From: Corallococcus terminator
Lineage (GTDB): Bacteria; Myxococcota; Myxococcia; Myxococcales; Myxococcaceae
Reading direction: 5' to 3'
NCBI RefSeq assembly: GCF_003611635.1
Contig: NZ_RAVZ01000043.1
Location: 1-39,667, forward strand
DNA length: 39,667 nucleotides
Both the position numbers and the translations under genes were made by a program. Below, in pieces: positions 17,539 to 27,723 of the stretch. A model generated the notes under the pieces. The model was not told where the DNA came from and searched no databases. It saw only the letters and a list, made by a program, of their open reading frames with translations. The first letter of the stretch is position 1, and each line of letters begins with the position of its first letter.

Positions 17539-18453
17539 ATGGATGTCCACTACACCTGGATTGGCCCACCGCCGACGGATCGCCAGCGGGACATCGCCGA
17601 GCCCAAGCTGCTGGCAGCCCGCGTGGGCACCGGCGTGAAGATCTACTTCTGGTGTCTCGACGCGCAGGTCGCGGCGTACACACGGGACTTCGCCGCGCAC
17701 CCGAACGTCACCGTGCGGGGCATGCAGGCGTTCCTGGCGGGGGCCACGAAGACGGCCTACCGCTGGTACTACTGGTACAAGGAATCCGACGACTGGGCAG
17801 TCGCGGCAATGACAGACATCCTCAACTGGGGCCTGGCCCTGGCGACGCCGCCCTCGTATCGAGCGTTCGTGAAGGACGCGTGGTCGCTCTTCCTCATGTA
17901 CACCTGGGGCGGCTACGTGCTGGACGCGGGCGTGGGTCCGCACGGCGGCGGCGCGTTCGCGCTCCCGGAGCCCAAGGCGTTCATGGGTCCGTCGCTGACC
18001 CGGGACGACGCCCTGATGATGCGCCGCTTCACGTTGTCGCGGCTCGCGGGGTGGCAGGCGGAGGGCGACGTGACGTTCAACGAGGCGCGCGCGGACGAAG
18101 TCTGCGAAGCGATGCACTACGGCGCGGCGGACGAAGGCGAGGGGGAGACGTGTCCCCAGTTGGAAGTCTGGATGCTGGCGAGCCCCCGCTATTCAAAGGG
18201 CGCCTGGGCGGCGCTGAAGCAGTACTGCGTCGTCTGGAAGGAGATGCAGCAGAACGACGAGTTGGTCAGCGTCACCGCGCCCCAGGTGTTCCGCTACCTC
18301 ATCGCCGGCTCCGTCTACAACGGGCTGACGCACGGACATCACGGCGCGCTGCCACGGACGTCATTGTGGTTCTGCCAGAACGGGCAGAACGGCACCGTGG
18401 AAGTGCCGGACCTGAAGCTGCGCAAGACGTATCACGGGTCCAGCGCGCACTGA
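17539..18453 (+). CDS. Glycosyltransferase-like protein with a degenerate DXD motif
   Basis: A 304-residue soluble protein. The N-terminus (HYTWIG, residues 4-9) resembles the WxG opening of GT-A glycosyltransferases of the TcdA/TcdB and Och1 groups. Residues 113-131 (KDAWSLFLMYTWGGYVLDAG) look like the conserved helix plus GG(x)YLDxD segment of the same group, but the second acidic residue of the expected DXD is Gly131. The substrate is unknown and activity is doubtful if metal binding is lost. No signal peptide. It stands alone: 93 bases after aat and convergent with the next gene. Family placement is by pattern only and could be wrong. Confidence 0.55.
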   Translation: MDVHYTWIGPPPTDRQRDIAEPKLLAARVGTGVKIYFWCLDAQVAAYTRDFAAHPNVTVRGMQAFLAGATKTAYRWYYWYKESDDWAVAAMTDILNWGLALATPPSYRAFVKDAWSLFLMYTWGGYVLDAGVGPHGGGAFALPEPKAFMGPSLTRDDALMMRRFTLSRLAGWQAEGDVTFNEARADEVCEAMHYGAADEGEGETCPQLEVWMLASPRYSKGAWAALKQYCVVWKEMQQNDELVSVTAPQVFRYLIAGSVYNGLTHGHHGALPRTSLWFCQNGQNGTVEVPDLKLRKTYHGSSAH

Positions 18454-18488
18454 GCGGTACGCGCTGGAGGCCTCGGAGCCCTGCCCGG

Positions 18489-19508
18489 CTACTTCTTGCA
18501 GGGAGACAGGCTGCGCTTCGCGTGGATGAGGTCCTCTTCCGTGGGGCTGCCGTAGCGCACGGACTTGGGCGTCATCTTCGGCCTCGGCGCCTTCAGTTGC
18601 TGGTAGTCGTACGCGTAGAACACGCCCATCTGCCGGCTCAGGATGTAGCGCAGGCCGTTGAAGTCCCAGAGGCCTCCGAACAGCACACCTCCCGGCTTCA
18701 ACTCCTGCAACGACGTGCTCTCCGCGTGCCGGACGAACAACTTGGACAGGTCATCCGTGGCCCAGTTGCAGGGGTTGCTGCCATTGCGGTGCAGATAGGA
18801 CACCGTCAAATCAAACGCCCCCGCCGAGTCCTCGCCACCCGTCACGCCGAAGTACTCCCACAACCGCGCGCACTCCGGGGCCGCGCAGTCCTGCGGCGGG
18901 ATGTGCTCCGCGTAGTCCGGCGGGAGGCCATCCGAATCCTTGCCCGTCTGACTGCGATTGGGCCGGCGCAGCCTGCACCCCGTGGGCTCGTCCTTCTGTC
19001 GCACCGCGATGGGCGTGCCCGACAGCCTTCCGGGCGGCAGCAGCTCACACTCCACCGCCACCTCCGCCATCAGGTACGTCTGCCGGTCCTCGTCCGTGCC
19101 CATCCGCACCGCCCACCACGCGGTGGGCGTCGCCTTGCACGCCTTCGAGTTCTCCTTGCCGAACACCCAGAGCGGCACCTTCGTGTCGGGCGCCCCCAGC
19201 TTGCGCGCCATCTCCGCCGGCACCGGCTTCACCCCGGAGCGGCTGCGCGCCCCCGCCTGGAAGAACTTGTCCTTGCCGGAGGGGATGATGGCCTGGTGCA
19301 CCAGCCAGCCCAGCCGCTCGATTCCCACCAGCGCCATGGGCGTCATCGGCATGAACTCCGGCTTCGCCGGGCAGCCCCGGTCCGGCTCCGGCATGTCCAC
19401 CACGACCGCGTCGCCGTTGTCCGCATCCACCTGGGCCCGCGCGGCCATGGGCCACACCGCCAGCACCAGTCCCCACGTGAGCACCGCGCGCATCGCTCTA
19501 CCCGTCAT
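18489..19508 (-). CDS. Secreted protein of unknown function
   Basis: A 339-residue protein with a signal peptide ending AARAQ. ATG 19508 is chosen for its strong GGAGG site 7 bases upstream; the frame is open further but has no site there. The mature part holds about ten Cys, suggesting disulfides in the periplasm or outside, and the aromatic-rich stretches LWDFNGLRYILS and MGVFYAYDYQQL near the C-terminus. I recognise no family. It is followed downstream by the convergent glycosyltransferase-like gene, and a gap of 79 bases separates it from the next minus-strand gene upstream. Confidence 0.72.
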   Translation of the reverse strand: MTGRAMRAVLTWGLVLAVWPMAARAQVDADNGDAVVVDMPEPDRGCPAKPEFMPMTPMALVGIERLGWLVHQAIIPSGKDKFFQAGARSRSGVKPVPAEMARKLGAPDTKVPLWVFGKENSKACKATPTAWWAVRMGTDEDRQTYLMAEVAVECELLPPGRLSGTPIAVRQKDEPTGCRLRRPNRSQTGKDSDGLPPDYAEHIPPQDCAAPECARLWEYFGVTGGEDSAGAFDLTVSYLHRNGSNPCNWATDDLSKLFVRHAESTSLQELKPGGVLFGGLWDFNGLRYILSRQMGVFYAYDYQQLKAPRPKMTPKSVRYGSPTEEDLIHAKRSLSPCKK

Positions 19509-19587
19509 CGTCGGACCTCCGCCGGAAGTCATACCGCAAGCGGACGCCCGGCGGAGCACGTCCCGCCTCACGTGAAGCGCCCTGCCC

Positions 19588-20385
19588 TCAGCGCTGCTTC
19601 TTGCCCGGGACGGCCTTCGGCTTGACCTTCACGGGCGGCGGCCCCGCGTCCGGCGCGGGCACGTCCGACACCGTCGGGTCCACGGCGTCCTCCTCCGGCG
19701 GGGACTCCGGCTTCGGGGGCGCCTCCACCTCCGCCCGGTCCTCCAGCGGAACGCGTCCCACCGCGCGGCGGAACAACTCCCACAGCGCCTTGTGGTGCCC
19801 GGCCCGGTCCGTCTTGCCCGTCAGCACCAACCCCGCGCCGCTGTAGCGCACCGCCAGTCCGGGTGGCATCCCCGCGGTGAACTCCTCCAACTGCGCCTGG
19901 AGCTGCGGCATGTCGAACGTCACGTCCAGCTCCCGCGCCAGATACGCTTCCGTGCGCAGCAGCTCGCGCAGCGCCTTGCGGCACGCGCCGTCCTTCACCG
20001 TGGCCGTCAGCGACTTGTCCACGCCCTGCGTCGCCTTCAGGTCCGGACACGCCTTCTTCGCCGCCGCCAACTGGGGCGCGAAGTTCTCCAACTCGGTGGG
20101 GCCCACCGCCAGACGCCACACGGCGAAGCGCCCCTCCGCGTACAACAGCATCTGCGTGACGCCGGGCTTGTGGGCCGTCAGCAGCAGCTCACCACTGCCC
20201 GACAGCGCCTCCGCCGACACCACGGAAGGGTCCTCCACCTCCGCCCAGTCCACGGCGGCCAGCTTCTGGAAGGTCTCCTTGCCCGGCTCCAGCGTCAGGG
20301 CCTGGTCCACCGGCCAGGCCAGCGCCGCGGCGGGGGCCAGCAGGCCCAGCAGTCCGCCAATGACGTACATCCGACGTCCCCGCAT
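19588..20385 (-). CDS. Exported protein with pilus-assembly/secretin N-terminal domain
   Basis: A 265-residue protein: signal peptide (residues 1-23), then a domain of about 75 residues with the pattern hLxLxxGxxxxhxxxxhxxVxVxDPSVV...LLLTAxKPGxTxhLL, as in the N-terminal domain of CpaC/RcpA-type secretins (PF13629 family). A second compact alpha/beta segment follows (about 120-210), resembling a secretin N-domain or BON module. There is no secretin barrel. The last 50 residues are Pro/Lys-rich. ATG 20385 has GGGAGG 4 bases upstream. It is periplasmic; the partner machine is not visible nearby. The domain call is likely, the role unknown. Confidence 0.7.
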   Translation of the reverse strand: MRGRRMYVIGGLLGLLAPAAALAWPVDQALTLEPGKETFQKLAAVDWAEVEDPSVVSAEALSGSGELLLTAHKPGVTQMLLYAEGRFAVWRLAVGPTELENFAPQLAAAKKACPDLKATQGVDKSLTATVKDGACRKALRELLRTEAYLARELDVTFDMPQLQAQLEEFTAGMPPGLAVRYSGAGLVLTGKTDRAGHHKALWELFRRAVGRVPLEDRAEVEAPPKPESPPEEDAVDPTVSDVPAPDAGPPPVKVKPKAVPGKKQR

Positions 20386-20440
20386 GGTGCCTCCCGCCAG
20401 GGTGGTATGCCCGTCTAGCACGGGATAAGAACGTCGCCCT

Positions 20441-21859
20441 ATGCCTACCTGGACCCTCTGGGTCGCCTGCCTGGCCCTCTGTTTCACGAGGTCCCTGGTC
20501 GCCGCCGCGGAGTCCGCCCTCTATGGGACCTCGGACCTGCGCGCCCAGGAACTCGCCGAGGAGAGCAAGACCTCCGCCGCCCGCCGCGTGCTCCGTCACA
20601 AGACGGAGCGTGAAGCCACCGCCACGGCCCTGCGCCTGGGCATGGTGCTCAGCGGCTTCCTGGCCGCCGCCATCGGCGCCTTCGTCCCCCCGCGCATGCT
20701 GGACTTCAGCCGCTACGGCGAGGCCGCCTGGGTGCCCGTCGCCACCGTGTGCGCGGGCGCCCTCTTCGTGGGCGTGCTCGCGAGCCTCATGGAAGTCACC
20801 ATGCGCGGCCTCGCCAACGGCAACCCGGAGCGCTGGGCGCTGCGGCTCGCGTCGCTGGTGTCCGTGCTGGTGCTGCTGCTCTACCCGCCCATGCGCATCA
20901 TGCTGGGCCTGCTCAACCTGGGCGCGCGCACCTTCGGCCGCACCCTGCGCTTCGAGCCGCCGCCTCCTCCCTTGGAGGAGTTGGAGAAGCTGCTCGCCGC
21001 CCAGGCCGCCCGCAACGAGGTGGACAAGAGCGCGCCCCAGCTCATCCGCTCCATCTTCGAGCTGTCCGACAAGCGCTGCCGCGACGTGATGGTCAACCGC
21101 ACGGACGTCATCTCCGTGGACGTCACCACGCCGCCGGACGAGGTGCTGCGCATCCTGGCGGAGGAGAACCACTCGCGCATCCCGGTGTACCACGACGATG
21201 TGGACCACATCGTCGGCGTGCTGCACGCGCGCGACCTCATCCCGCTGCTCCAGCACCCGGAGCTCATCGTCCTCCAGGACGTCATCCGCCCCGCCCACTT
21301 CGTGCCGTGGATGAAGCCCGTGGGCGACCTGCTCCGGGACATGCAGAAGCGGAAGATCCACATGGCCATGGTCGTCGACGAGTACGGCGGCTTCATGGGC
21401 GTCGTCACGCTGGAGGACATCCTCCGCGAAATCGTGGGCGACATCGGCGACGAGTTCGAGGTGGAGGAGAAGCTCGTCGAGAAGATGGCCGACGGCAGCT
21501 CCCTGGTGGACGCCGCGATGGAGGTGGACCAGTTCACCAAGCTCTTCGGCTTCCCCCTTCCCGAGGGCGACTTCGACACGCTCGGCGGCTATCTGTCGTC
21601 GCTCGCGGGCCACCTGCCCGACGTGGGCGAGCGCTTCACCTACAACGGCTGGCAGTTCGTCGTGGCCACCAAGGAAGGCGCCCGCATCGACCGCGTGCGC
21701 ATGAGCCGCCTCAAGAGCACCGTGCCCGGCCTGCCCGAAGGCACGCCCCGCGACGGCGCGTCCTCGCCTTCCGTGAAGGAAGAAGCCCGGGACGCCGCGC
21801 GCCGCGCCGAGAACGAGCCGCCTCCGGACTCCGGCTCCTCACCCGAAGCGAAGAGCTGA
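20441..21859 (+). CDS. CNNM/CorC-family membrane protein with CBS pair
   Basis: A 472-residue protein of the CNNM/HlyC-CorC (UPF0053) family. Residues 1-170 are the DUF21-type membrane domain with three or four helices and the start TRSLVAAAESALYG. Two CBS domains occupy about 200-325 (with MVNRTDVISVDVTTP and VVDEYGGFMGVVTLEDILREI). A CorC/HlyC C-terminal domain follows (about 345-435, with LGGYLSSLAGHLPDVGERF) and then a charged tail. Members are linked to magnesium or other divalent-cation efflux. It diverges from the exported-protein gene with 55 bases between starts and converges on the LEA-type lipoprotein gene. Confidence 0.93.
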   Translation: MPTWTLWVACLALCFTRSLVAAAESALYGTSDLRAQELAEESKTSAARRVLRHKTEREATATALRLGMVLSGFLAAAIGAFVPPRMLDFSRYGEAAWVPVATVCAGALFVGVLASLMEVTMRGLANGNPERWALRLASLVSVLVLLLYPPMRIMLGLLNLGARTFGRTLRFEPPPPPLEELEKLLAAQAARNEVDKSAPQLIRSIFELSDKRCRDVMVNRTDVISVDVTTPPDEVLRILAEENHSRIPVYHDDVDHIVGVLHARDLIPLLQHPELIVLQDVIRPAHFVPWMKPVGDLLRDMQKRKIHMAMVVDEYGGFMGVVTLEDILREIVGDIGDEFEVEEKLVEKMADGSSLVDAAMEVDQFTKLFGFPLPEGDFDTLGGYLSSLAGHLPDVGERFTYNGWQFVVATKEGARIDRVRMSRLKSTVPGLPEGTPRDGASSPSVKEEARDAARRAENEPPPDSGSSPEAKS

Positions 21860-21864
21860 GCGAA

Positions 21865-22359
21865 TCAGGGCCCCGTCGGGGCCGCCGCTCCGCCCGGCAT
21901 CCACGCGATGCCCAGCACGCGCGCATCCCGGAAGGGGGCTCTCCGCTCGGAGCCTCCGAAGCGCAGCACCACGCCCCCCTCCACCCGCACCGCGTGGGAC
22001 GTGGGCTCCGGACGGGCCGCCGAACGGGGGACGGCCAGCGGGAAGCTCAGCTCCAGCGGGACTTCGCTCTGGCCATCCAGCGGCACGACCATCACCTGCT
22101 CGCCGGTGATCATCCGCTGGCCATCCACCCGCAGGTCGATGTCCGCTCGGGTGAGTGAGGCCGCGTCGGAGGAGGGGTTCTTCACCTTCAGCTTCAGCGT
22201 AAGCGTCCCGGTGCCCTCGCGCGTGAAGGTCAGGTCCACCGCCTCCACCCGCACCGCCTCGTCGTAGGCGCGCGGCTGGAAGGGCACCACGCCCAGACAG
22301 GCGGATCCGATGACGGCACTTCCCAGCACCAGCCCGAGCACCGCCCGGCGCGAGCGCAT
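21865..22359 (-). CDS. Small LEA14/WHy-type lipoprotein
   Basis: A 164-residue lipoprotein: basic start, hydrophobic core and Cys21 in IGSAC. The mature part is one beta-sandwich with strands such as TLTLKLKVKNPSSDAASL and ADIDLRVDGQRMI, the LEA type 2/WHy pattern with an Asn-Pro turn. Its ATG overlaps the kinase stop (TGATG), so it is translated with the kinase. Why an LEA-type lipoprotein should follow a kinase is unknown. The 3' end converges on the CNNM-family gene only 5 bases away and carries a shared hairpin. Confidence 0.8.
   Translation of the reverse strand: MRSRRAVLGLVLGSAVIGSACLGVVPFQPRAYDEAVRVEAVDLTFTREGTGTLTLKLKVKNPSSDAASLTRADIDLRVDGQRMITGEQVMVVPLDGQSEVPLELSFPLAVPRSAARPEPTSHAVRVEGGVVLRFGGSERRAPFRDARVLGIAWMPGGAAAPTGP
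21869..21883. terminator. Hairpin between convergent genes
   Basis: GGCCCC (21869-21874) and GGGGCC (21878-21883) form a perfect 6-pair stem with a 3-base loop, 9 bases after the plus-strand stop and inside the last codons of the minus-strand gene. It may end transcription from both sides. Short and without a T-tract. Confidence 0.42.
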
Positions 22360-23276
22360 CAGCCGCCCAAGAGAGGCTGCAGCGCCTCCACCGTCAGGGG
22401 CCAGCCCGCGCGGCGCGACAGCACCTCCAGCGCCTTGATGAACTCCGCCGCGGACTGAAACCGACGCGCCCGGTCCGCGAACAGCGCCTTGCGCGCCACC
22501 TGCGCCGCGTAGTCCGGCAGGTCCGGCGACACCGTGGACAACAGCGGCACGCGCGCATCCCGCACCTGGTGCATGAGCTGCGCTTCGTTCTCGCCGGTGA
22601 ACAGGCGACGGCCGCCCCACAGCTCCCAGAGCATCACGCCCACCGCGTACAGGTCCGTGCGCGCGTCCACCGCCTGGCCCAGCACCTGCTCCGGGCTCAT
22701 GTACGGCAGCGTGCCGCGCAGCGCGCCGGACTCGCCGCGCATCATCCCTTCCACTTCCGCCACGCCGAAGTCGGTGAGCTTCACGTCGCCCTGGATGCCC
22801 AGGAGCACGTTGGCGGGGTTCACGTCGCGGTGGACGATGGTGGAGCCGTTCTCCCCCACCTTGGCGCGGTGGATGTAGTCCAGCGCCTTGAGCACGCACC
22901 ACGCGATGTAGCAGGCGGACTCCGGCGGCATCGCGGCGCCCGCTTTGATCAGCAGCTCCTGCATGTAGCCGAGCGTCCGGCCACTCACGAGTTCCTGCAC
23001 CATCAGGTAGTCGGGCCCGGCGCGGAACAGCCGGAAGGTCCGCACGATGTGCGCGTTGCGCAGGCGCACCGTGAGCTTCGCCTCGTCGACGAAGGCCTTC
23101 ACATACGCGGGGTCGTTGCGGAAGGACGGGTGCAGCCGCTTGATGACGACTTCCTCGGGCTCGCCCGGGGAGCGCTGCGTCGTCTCGCGCGCGCGTGCTT
23201 GATACACCTCCGCCATGCCGCCGACCGCCAGCCGGCCGACCACTTCATAGCCACCCAGGTCCGGAGCTTCCGCCAC
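22359..23276 (-). CDS. Ser/Thr protein kinase, soluble
   Basis: A 305-residue Hanks-type kinase that is almost only the catalytic domain. Visible motifs: Gly-rich loop GRLAVGGMAEVY (14-25), ATP-anchoring K46 in VIKRL, helix-C Glu65, catalytic loop HRDVNPAN (149-156), DFG (169-171), GTLPYMSPEQ (188-197) and D/LYAVGVMLWEL. In the catalytic loop the usual HRDxK Lys is Asn153; variants here are common in myxobacterial kinases, and D151 and N156 are kept, so it is probably active. No membrane segment. GTG start. It lies 36 bases after glgA in the same direction and overlaps the lipoprotein gene. Confidence 0.93.
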   Translation of the reverse strand: MAEAPDLGGYEVVGRLAVGGMAEVYQARARETTQRSPGEPEEVVIKRLHPSFRNDPAYVKAFVDEAKLTVRLRNAHIVRTFRLFRAGPDYLMVQELVSGRTLGYMQELLIKAGAAMPPESACYIAWCVLKALDYIHRAKVGENGSTIVHRDVNPANVLLGIQGDVKLTDFGVAEVEGMMRGESGALRGTLPYMSPEQVLGQAVDARTDLYAVGVMLWELWGGRRLFTGENEAQLMHQVRDARVPLLSTVSPDLPDYAAQVARKALFADRARRFQSAAEFIKALEVLSRRAGWPLTVEALQPLLGG

Positions 23277-23312
23277 GGCGGTAACACTATCCCGGTTCCG
23301 GAGCGGACCCCA

Positions 23313-24746
23313 CTATTCCGCTACCAGGGAGGCGAAGAGGGACTCGTACTTCCGGGCGGACGCCGCCCAGGAGAAGTCCTTGCCCATCCCCCGACCCCGG
23401 AAGTCGCCCAGGCGCACGGGATCCGCGTAGAGGGCCAGCGCCCGGCGGATGGCGGCCAGGAGCGCCGAGCGGTGGAAGGACTCGAAGAGGATTCCGTTGC
23501 CGTCCAGCCCCCCCTCCACCGTGTCCACCAGCCCGCCCGTGGCCCGGACGATGGGCACCGTTCCGTAACGCAGTGAATACATCTGGTTCAGGCCGCACGG
23601 CTCGTAGCGGCTGGGCATCAGGAAGAAGTCCGACCCCGCCTCCACCAGATGTGACAATTCCGGGTCGAACCCGATGTGCACCCCCACCTGCTTCGGGAAT
23701 CTCGCCTGCAACGCGAGCAGGCCCGCCTCCAGGACCGGATCGCCGTTGCCCACCGCCACGAAGCGCAGGTCCGCCTGGAGCGCCGCGGGCAGCGTCTCCA
23801 GGAGCAGGTCCACGCCCTTCTGCCACGCCAGCCGGCTCACGATGCCGAACACCGGCGCCCCGGTGTCCCCGGACAGCCCGAAGCGCTCCAGGAGGGCGCG
23901 CTTGCAGGCGGCCTTCCCGCCCAGGTCGTCCGGCCCGTAGCGCTCCGGCAGGTAGGAGTCCGTGCGGGGGTTCCACTCGTGCGCGTCGATGCCGTTGAGG
24001 ATGCCGGTGAGCGCGTGCGAGCGCCGCCGCAAGAGGCCATCCAGCCCGTAGCCCTGCTCCGCCGTCTGGATTTCACGCGCGTACGTGGGCGACACGGTGG
24101 TGAGCGCCTCGGAGAAGACGAGCCCCGACTTGAGGAAGTTCACCTGGTCGTAGAACTCCACGCCGTCCGGGGTGAACAGGTCCCAGGGCAGCCCCAGGTC
24201 CTCCATCGTCCCCTTGGGGAAGTGCCCCTGGTAGGCGAGGTTGTGGATGGTGAAGACGCACTTCGCGCGGGCGAGCGGCGTGCCCTGGAAGCCCCGGCGC
24301 AGCGCCACCGGGACCAGGCCCGTCTGCCAGTCGTGCAGGTGGATGATGTCCGGGAAGAAACGCAGCCGCTGCGCGGCCTGGAGCGCCCCGATGCACAGGT
24401 AGGCGAAGCGGCGGGGGTTGTCCGGGAACTCCCCGCCCCCATCGCCGTAGAGCCCCTTGCGTCCGCCGAAGAAGGCCTCGTTCTCCAGGAAGAGCACCTC
24501 CAGGCGTTCGGAGAGGCGCGCGGACAGGACGGGGCCCCCCGCCTCACCGAAGGGGAAGCGCAGCACCAGGGACTGGCCGGTGGGCTCCAGGTGGCCGGTG
24601 TTGCGCACGTCCTGGTAGCGGGGCGTGACGATCTTCACGTCGTGCCCCAGCGCGGCCAGCGCCGTGGGCAGGGCCCCTGCGACGTCGCCCAGCCCCCCCG
24701 TCTTCGAGAAGGGGGTGACCTCCGAGGCGATGAAGAGAATCTTCAT
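23313..24746 (-). CDS. glgA: Glycogen synthase (ADP-glucose)
   Basis: A 477-residue GT5 enzyme of normal length that extends alpha-1,4-glucan from ADP-glucose. The signature KTGGL lies at residues 15-19 within [15 protein letters not shown], and further hallmarks are [26 protein letters not shown] and the C-terminal [23 protein letters not shown] block with the catalytic Glu. ATG 24746 is chosen for the family-typical MKILFIASE start; a GTG two codons earlier is possible. Cytoplasmic. It diverges from pdxH with 66 bases between starts and heads a minus-strand run with a kinase and an LEA-type lipoprotein. Confidence 0.97.
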   Translation of the reverse strand: MKILFIASEVTPFSKTGGLGDVAGALPTALAALGHDVKIVTPRYQDVRNTGHLEPTGQSLVLRFPFGEAGGPVLSARLSERLEVLFLENEAFFGGRKGLYGDGGGEFPDNPRRFAYLCIGALQAAQRLRFFPDIIHLHDWQTGLVPVALRRGFQGTPLARAKCVFTIHNLAYQGHFPKGTMEDLGLPWDLFTPDGVEFYDQVNFLKSGLVFSEALTTVSPTYAREIQTAEQGYGLDGLLRRRSHALTGILNGIDAHEWNPRTDSYLPERYGPDDLGGKAACKRALLERFGLSGDTGAPVFGIVSRLAWQKGVDLLLETLPAALQADLRFVAVGNGDPVLEAGLLALQARFPKQVGVHIGFDPELSHLVEAGSDFFLMPSRYEPCGLNQMYSLRYGTVPIVRATGGLVDTVEGGLDGNGILFESFHRSALLAAIRRALALYADPVRLGDFRGRGMGKDFSWAASARKYESLFASLVAE

Positions 24747-24812
24747 GAACACACGATCGCGGGTCCAGACAGGGAGTCAACCGCGAACGTGCGCCCCGAG
24801 GTGGGGTTTCCT

Positions 24813-25409
24813 ATGGTGCGGCGCGTGACAATCCCGCCCGACCCCATCCAGCGCTTCGCCGAACTCTTCGCCCAGGCAAAACAGGCCATCCCCGTGGACC
24901 CCAACGCCATGGTGGTGGCGTCGGTGGACAACGAGGGCCGCCCGAGCGCCCGCGTGGTGCTGCTCAAGGACTTCGATGCGCGGGGCTTCGTCTTCTTCAC
25001 CAACTTCCACAGCCGCAAGGGCCGCCAGCTCACCGCGCACCCGCACGCCGCGCTCTGCTTCCACTGGCAGCCCCTGGAGCAGCAGGTGCGCATCGAGGGT
25101 CGGGTGGAGCAGGTGACGGACGCGGAGGCGGACGCGTACTTCCAGAGCCGGGCGCGGGGCAGCCAGATTGGCGCGTGGGCCAGCCTCCAGAGTGAGGAGC
25201 TGCCGAACCGCGAGCTGCTGGATGCGCGCGTGGCGGAGGTGGAGGCCCGGTTCCAGGGCAAGCCGGTGGAGCGCCCCCCGCACTGGAGCGGCTTCCGCGT
25301 GGTGCCGGAGCGCATCGAGTTCTGGCACGCCCGCCCCAGCCGCCTGCACGAGCGCAACGTGTACCTGCGCGACGGCGAAGGCTGGAAGACGCAGATGTTG
25401 TTCCCCTGA
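24813..25409 (+). CDS. pdxH: Pyridoxamine/pyridoxine 5'-phosphate oxidase
   Basis: A 198-residue FMN enzyme that makes pyridoxal 5'-phosphate. Family blocks are all present: [20 protein letters not shown] for FMN binding, [30 protein letters not shown], and the C-terminal signature [14 protein letters not shown] with RLHER. ATG 24813 is the first good start, with GAGG 11 bases upstream. In M. xanthus the corresponding gene, fprA, lies next to csgA and is transcribed toward it; here it converges on csgA with an 11-base gap, which supports the csgA call. Confidence 0.95.
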   Translation: MVRRVTIPPDPIQRFAELFAQAKQAIPVDPNAMVVASVDNEGRPSARVVLLKDFDARGFVFFTNFHSRKGRQLTAHPHAALCFHWQPLEQQVRIEGRVEQVTDAEADAYFQSRARGSQIGAWASLQSEELPNRELLDARVAEVEARFQGKPVERPPHWSGFRVVPERIEFWHARPSRLHERNVYLRDGEGWKTQMLFP

Positions 25410-25416
25410 GCGGGGA
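25402..25416. terminator. Small hairpin between pdxH and csgA
   Basis: TCCCC (25402-25406) pairs with GGGGA (25412-25416) around a 5-base loop that contains the pdxH stop. The two genes end 11 bases apart head-on, so a shared stop signal is expected here. The stem is short. Confidence 0.33.
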
Positions 25417-25420
25417 CGCA

Positions 25421-26110
25421 CTACCAGGGGATCTCCGCGCCCTCGTAGTCGAAGAAGCGGCCGGAGTGCTCCATCGAGACGCCGTCGATGACCCGGAGCA
25501 TCCCGCGCACCGAGTCGTCCGCCGGCAGCGGCGCGTCCTGGCCGCCCATGTCCGTCTGCACCCAACCCGGATGCAGCAGCACGCACGACAGCCCGTCCCG
25601 ACGCAGGTCGTTGGCCATGGAGCGCACGCCCATGTTCAGCGCGGCCTTGGACATGCGGTAGGCGTACGCGCCTCCTTCCGTGTTGCTGGAGAGCGAGCCC
25701 ATCCGCGACGTCACGTGCGCCACCTTGCGGCCGATACCCTGGCGCAGCGCGGGCAGCAGCGAGGAGGTGATCCGCAGCGGCCCGAGCGCGTTCACCGCGA
25801 TCGTGCGCTCCAGGTCCTCGAAGTCCAGCTCGTGCAACCCCACCCACTGTCCCGACACGCCCGCGTTGTTGATGAGCACGTCCACCGGCTCGCGGCAGAC
25901 ATTCGCCGCGAAGGCGCGCACGCTGTCCGCGCTGGTGACCTCCAGCGAGTGGATCCGCAAGCGATTGCCTGCCTCGTGCAGCAGCGGCTCCAGTCGACGT
26001 GCCATCTCCGGGGCGCGCACGCCCGCGTCGACAGTCTCTCCTCGCCGCAGCAGTTGCTGCACGAACTCGAAACCGATTCCGCGGCTGGCTCCCGTGATCA
26101 CGTAGCGCAT
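25421..26110 (-). CDS. csgA: C-signal protein CsgA, short-chain dehydrogenase
   Basis: A 229-residue short-chain dehydrogenase, the length of M. xanthus CsgA. CsgA gives the C-signal that controls rippling, aggregation and sporulation. The NAD(P) fold TGASRGIG is at residues 6-13, NNAG at 81-84 and the catalytic triad at S135, Y151 and K155. T6, R10, S135 and K155 are the residues reported as needed for CsgA activity, and all sit at the same numbers here. ATG 26110 gives the expected MRYVITGASRGIG start; longer frames add unrelated sequence. Neighbours pdxH (convergent) and hemG (divergent) fit the M. xanthus locus. The first 60 codons are somewhat richer in A/T-ending triplets than usual here. 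Confidence 0.93.
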   Translation of the reverse strand: MRYVITGASRGIGFEFVQQLLRRGETVDAGVRAPEMARRLEPLLHEAGNRLRIHSLEVTSADSVRAFAANVCREPVDVLINNAGVSGQWVGLHELDFEDLERTIAVNALGPLRITSSLLPALRQGIGRKVAHVTSRMGSLSSNTEGGAYAYRMSKAALNMGVRSMANDLRRDGLSCVLLHPGWVQTDMGGQDAPLPADDSVRGMLRVIDGVSMEHSGRFFDYEGAEIPW

Positions 26111-26116
26111 ACCTGT

Positions 26117-26146
26117 ATTAACGCGCGGGGTAGCGCTCCTTGGCAA
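26117..26146 (-). promoter_or_regulatory. Candidate csgA promoter
   Basis: On the minus strand TTGCCA (26146-26141) and GTTAAT (26123-26118) are separated by 17 bases and match the sigma-70 -35 and -10 boxes at 5 and 4 of 6 positions. Transcription would begin almost at the csgA start codon, giving a very short or absent leader. This is a by-eye match in the only A/T-richer part of the 100-base gap between csgA and hemG. Confidence 0.3.
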
Positions 26147-26204
26147 AGCACCTCCCTTCGCACTAAGGCGCCCGTGGGTGCTCACCTCACGACAGCAGGG
26201 GTAG

Positions 26205-27584
<1,380 letters not shown>

Positions 27585-27594
27585 CGGCGCAAGG

Positions 27595-27622
27595 AGCGGC
27601 CGGGGGCCCGGGAGCGACCGCT
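27595..27622 (+). terminator. Hairpin after hemG
   Basis: AGCGG (27595-27599) pairs with CCGCT (27618-27622) around an inner CCGGG/CCCGG stem. It begins 10 bases after the hemG stop. GC-rich without a T-tract. Confidence 0.4.
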
Positions 27623-27723
27623 CACCTCGATTCCTCGACGGCCGGGTGCAACCCTCCCCCCGGGGCCCCTGGGGCGCGGACAGAGTGCGTGGGCATGTTT
27701 CATGGACACTGGAGAAACCCCCC

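Noticed and set aside
22359-23276. A pseudokinase because the catalytic loop reads HRDVN
   Set aside because: Lys46, Glu65, Asp151, Asn156 and DFG are intact, and loop variants of this kind occur in active myxobacterial kinases.
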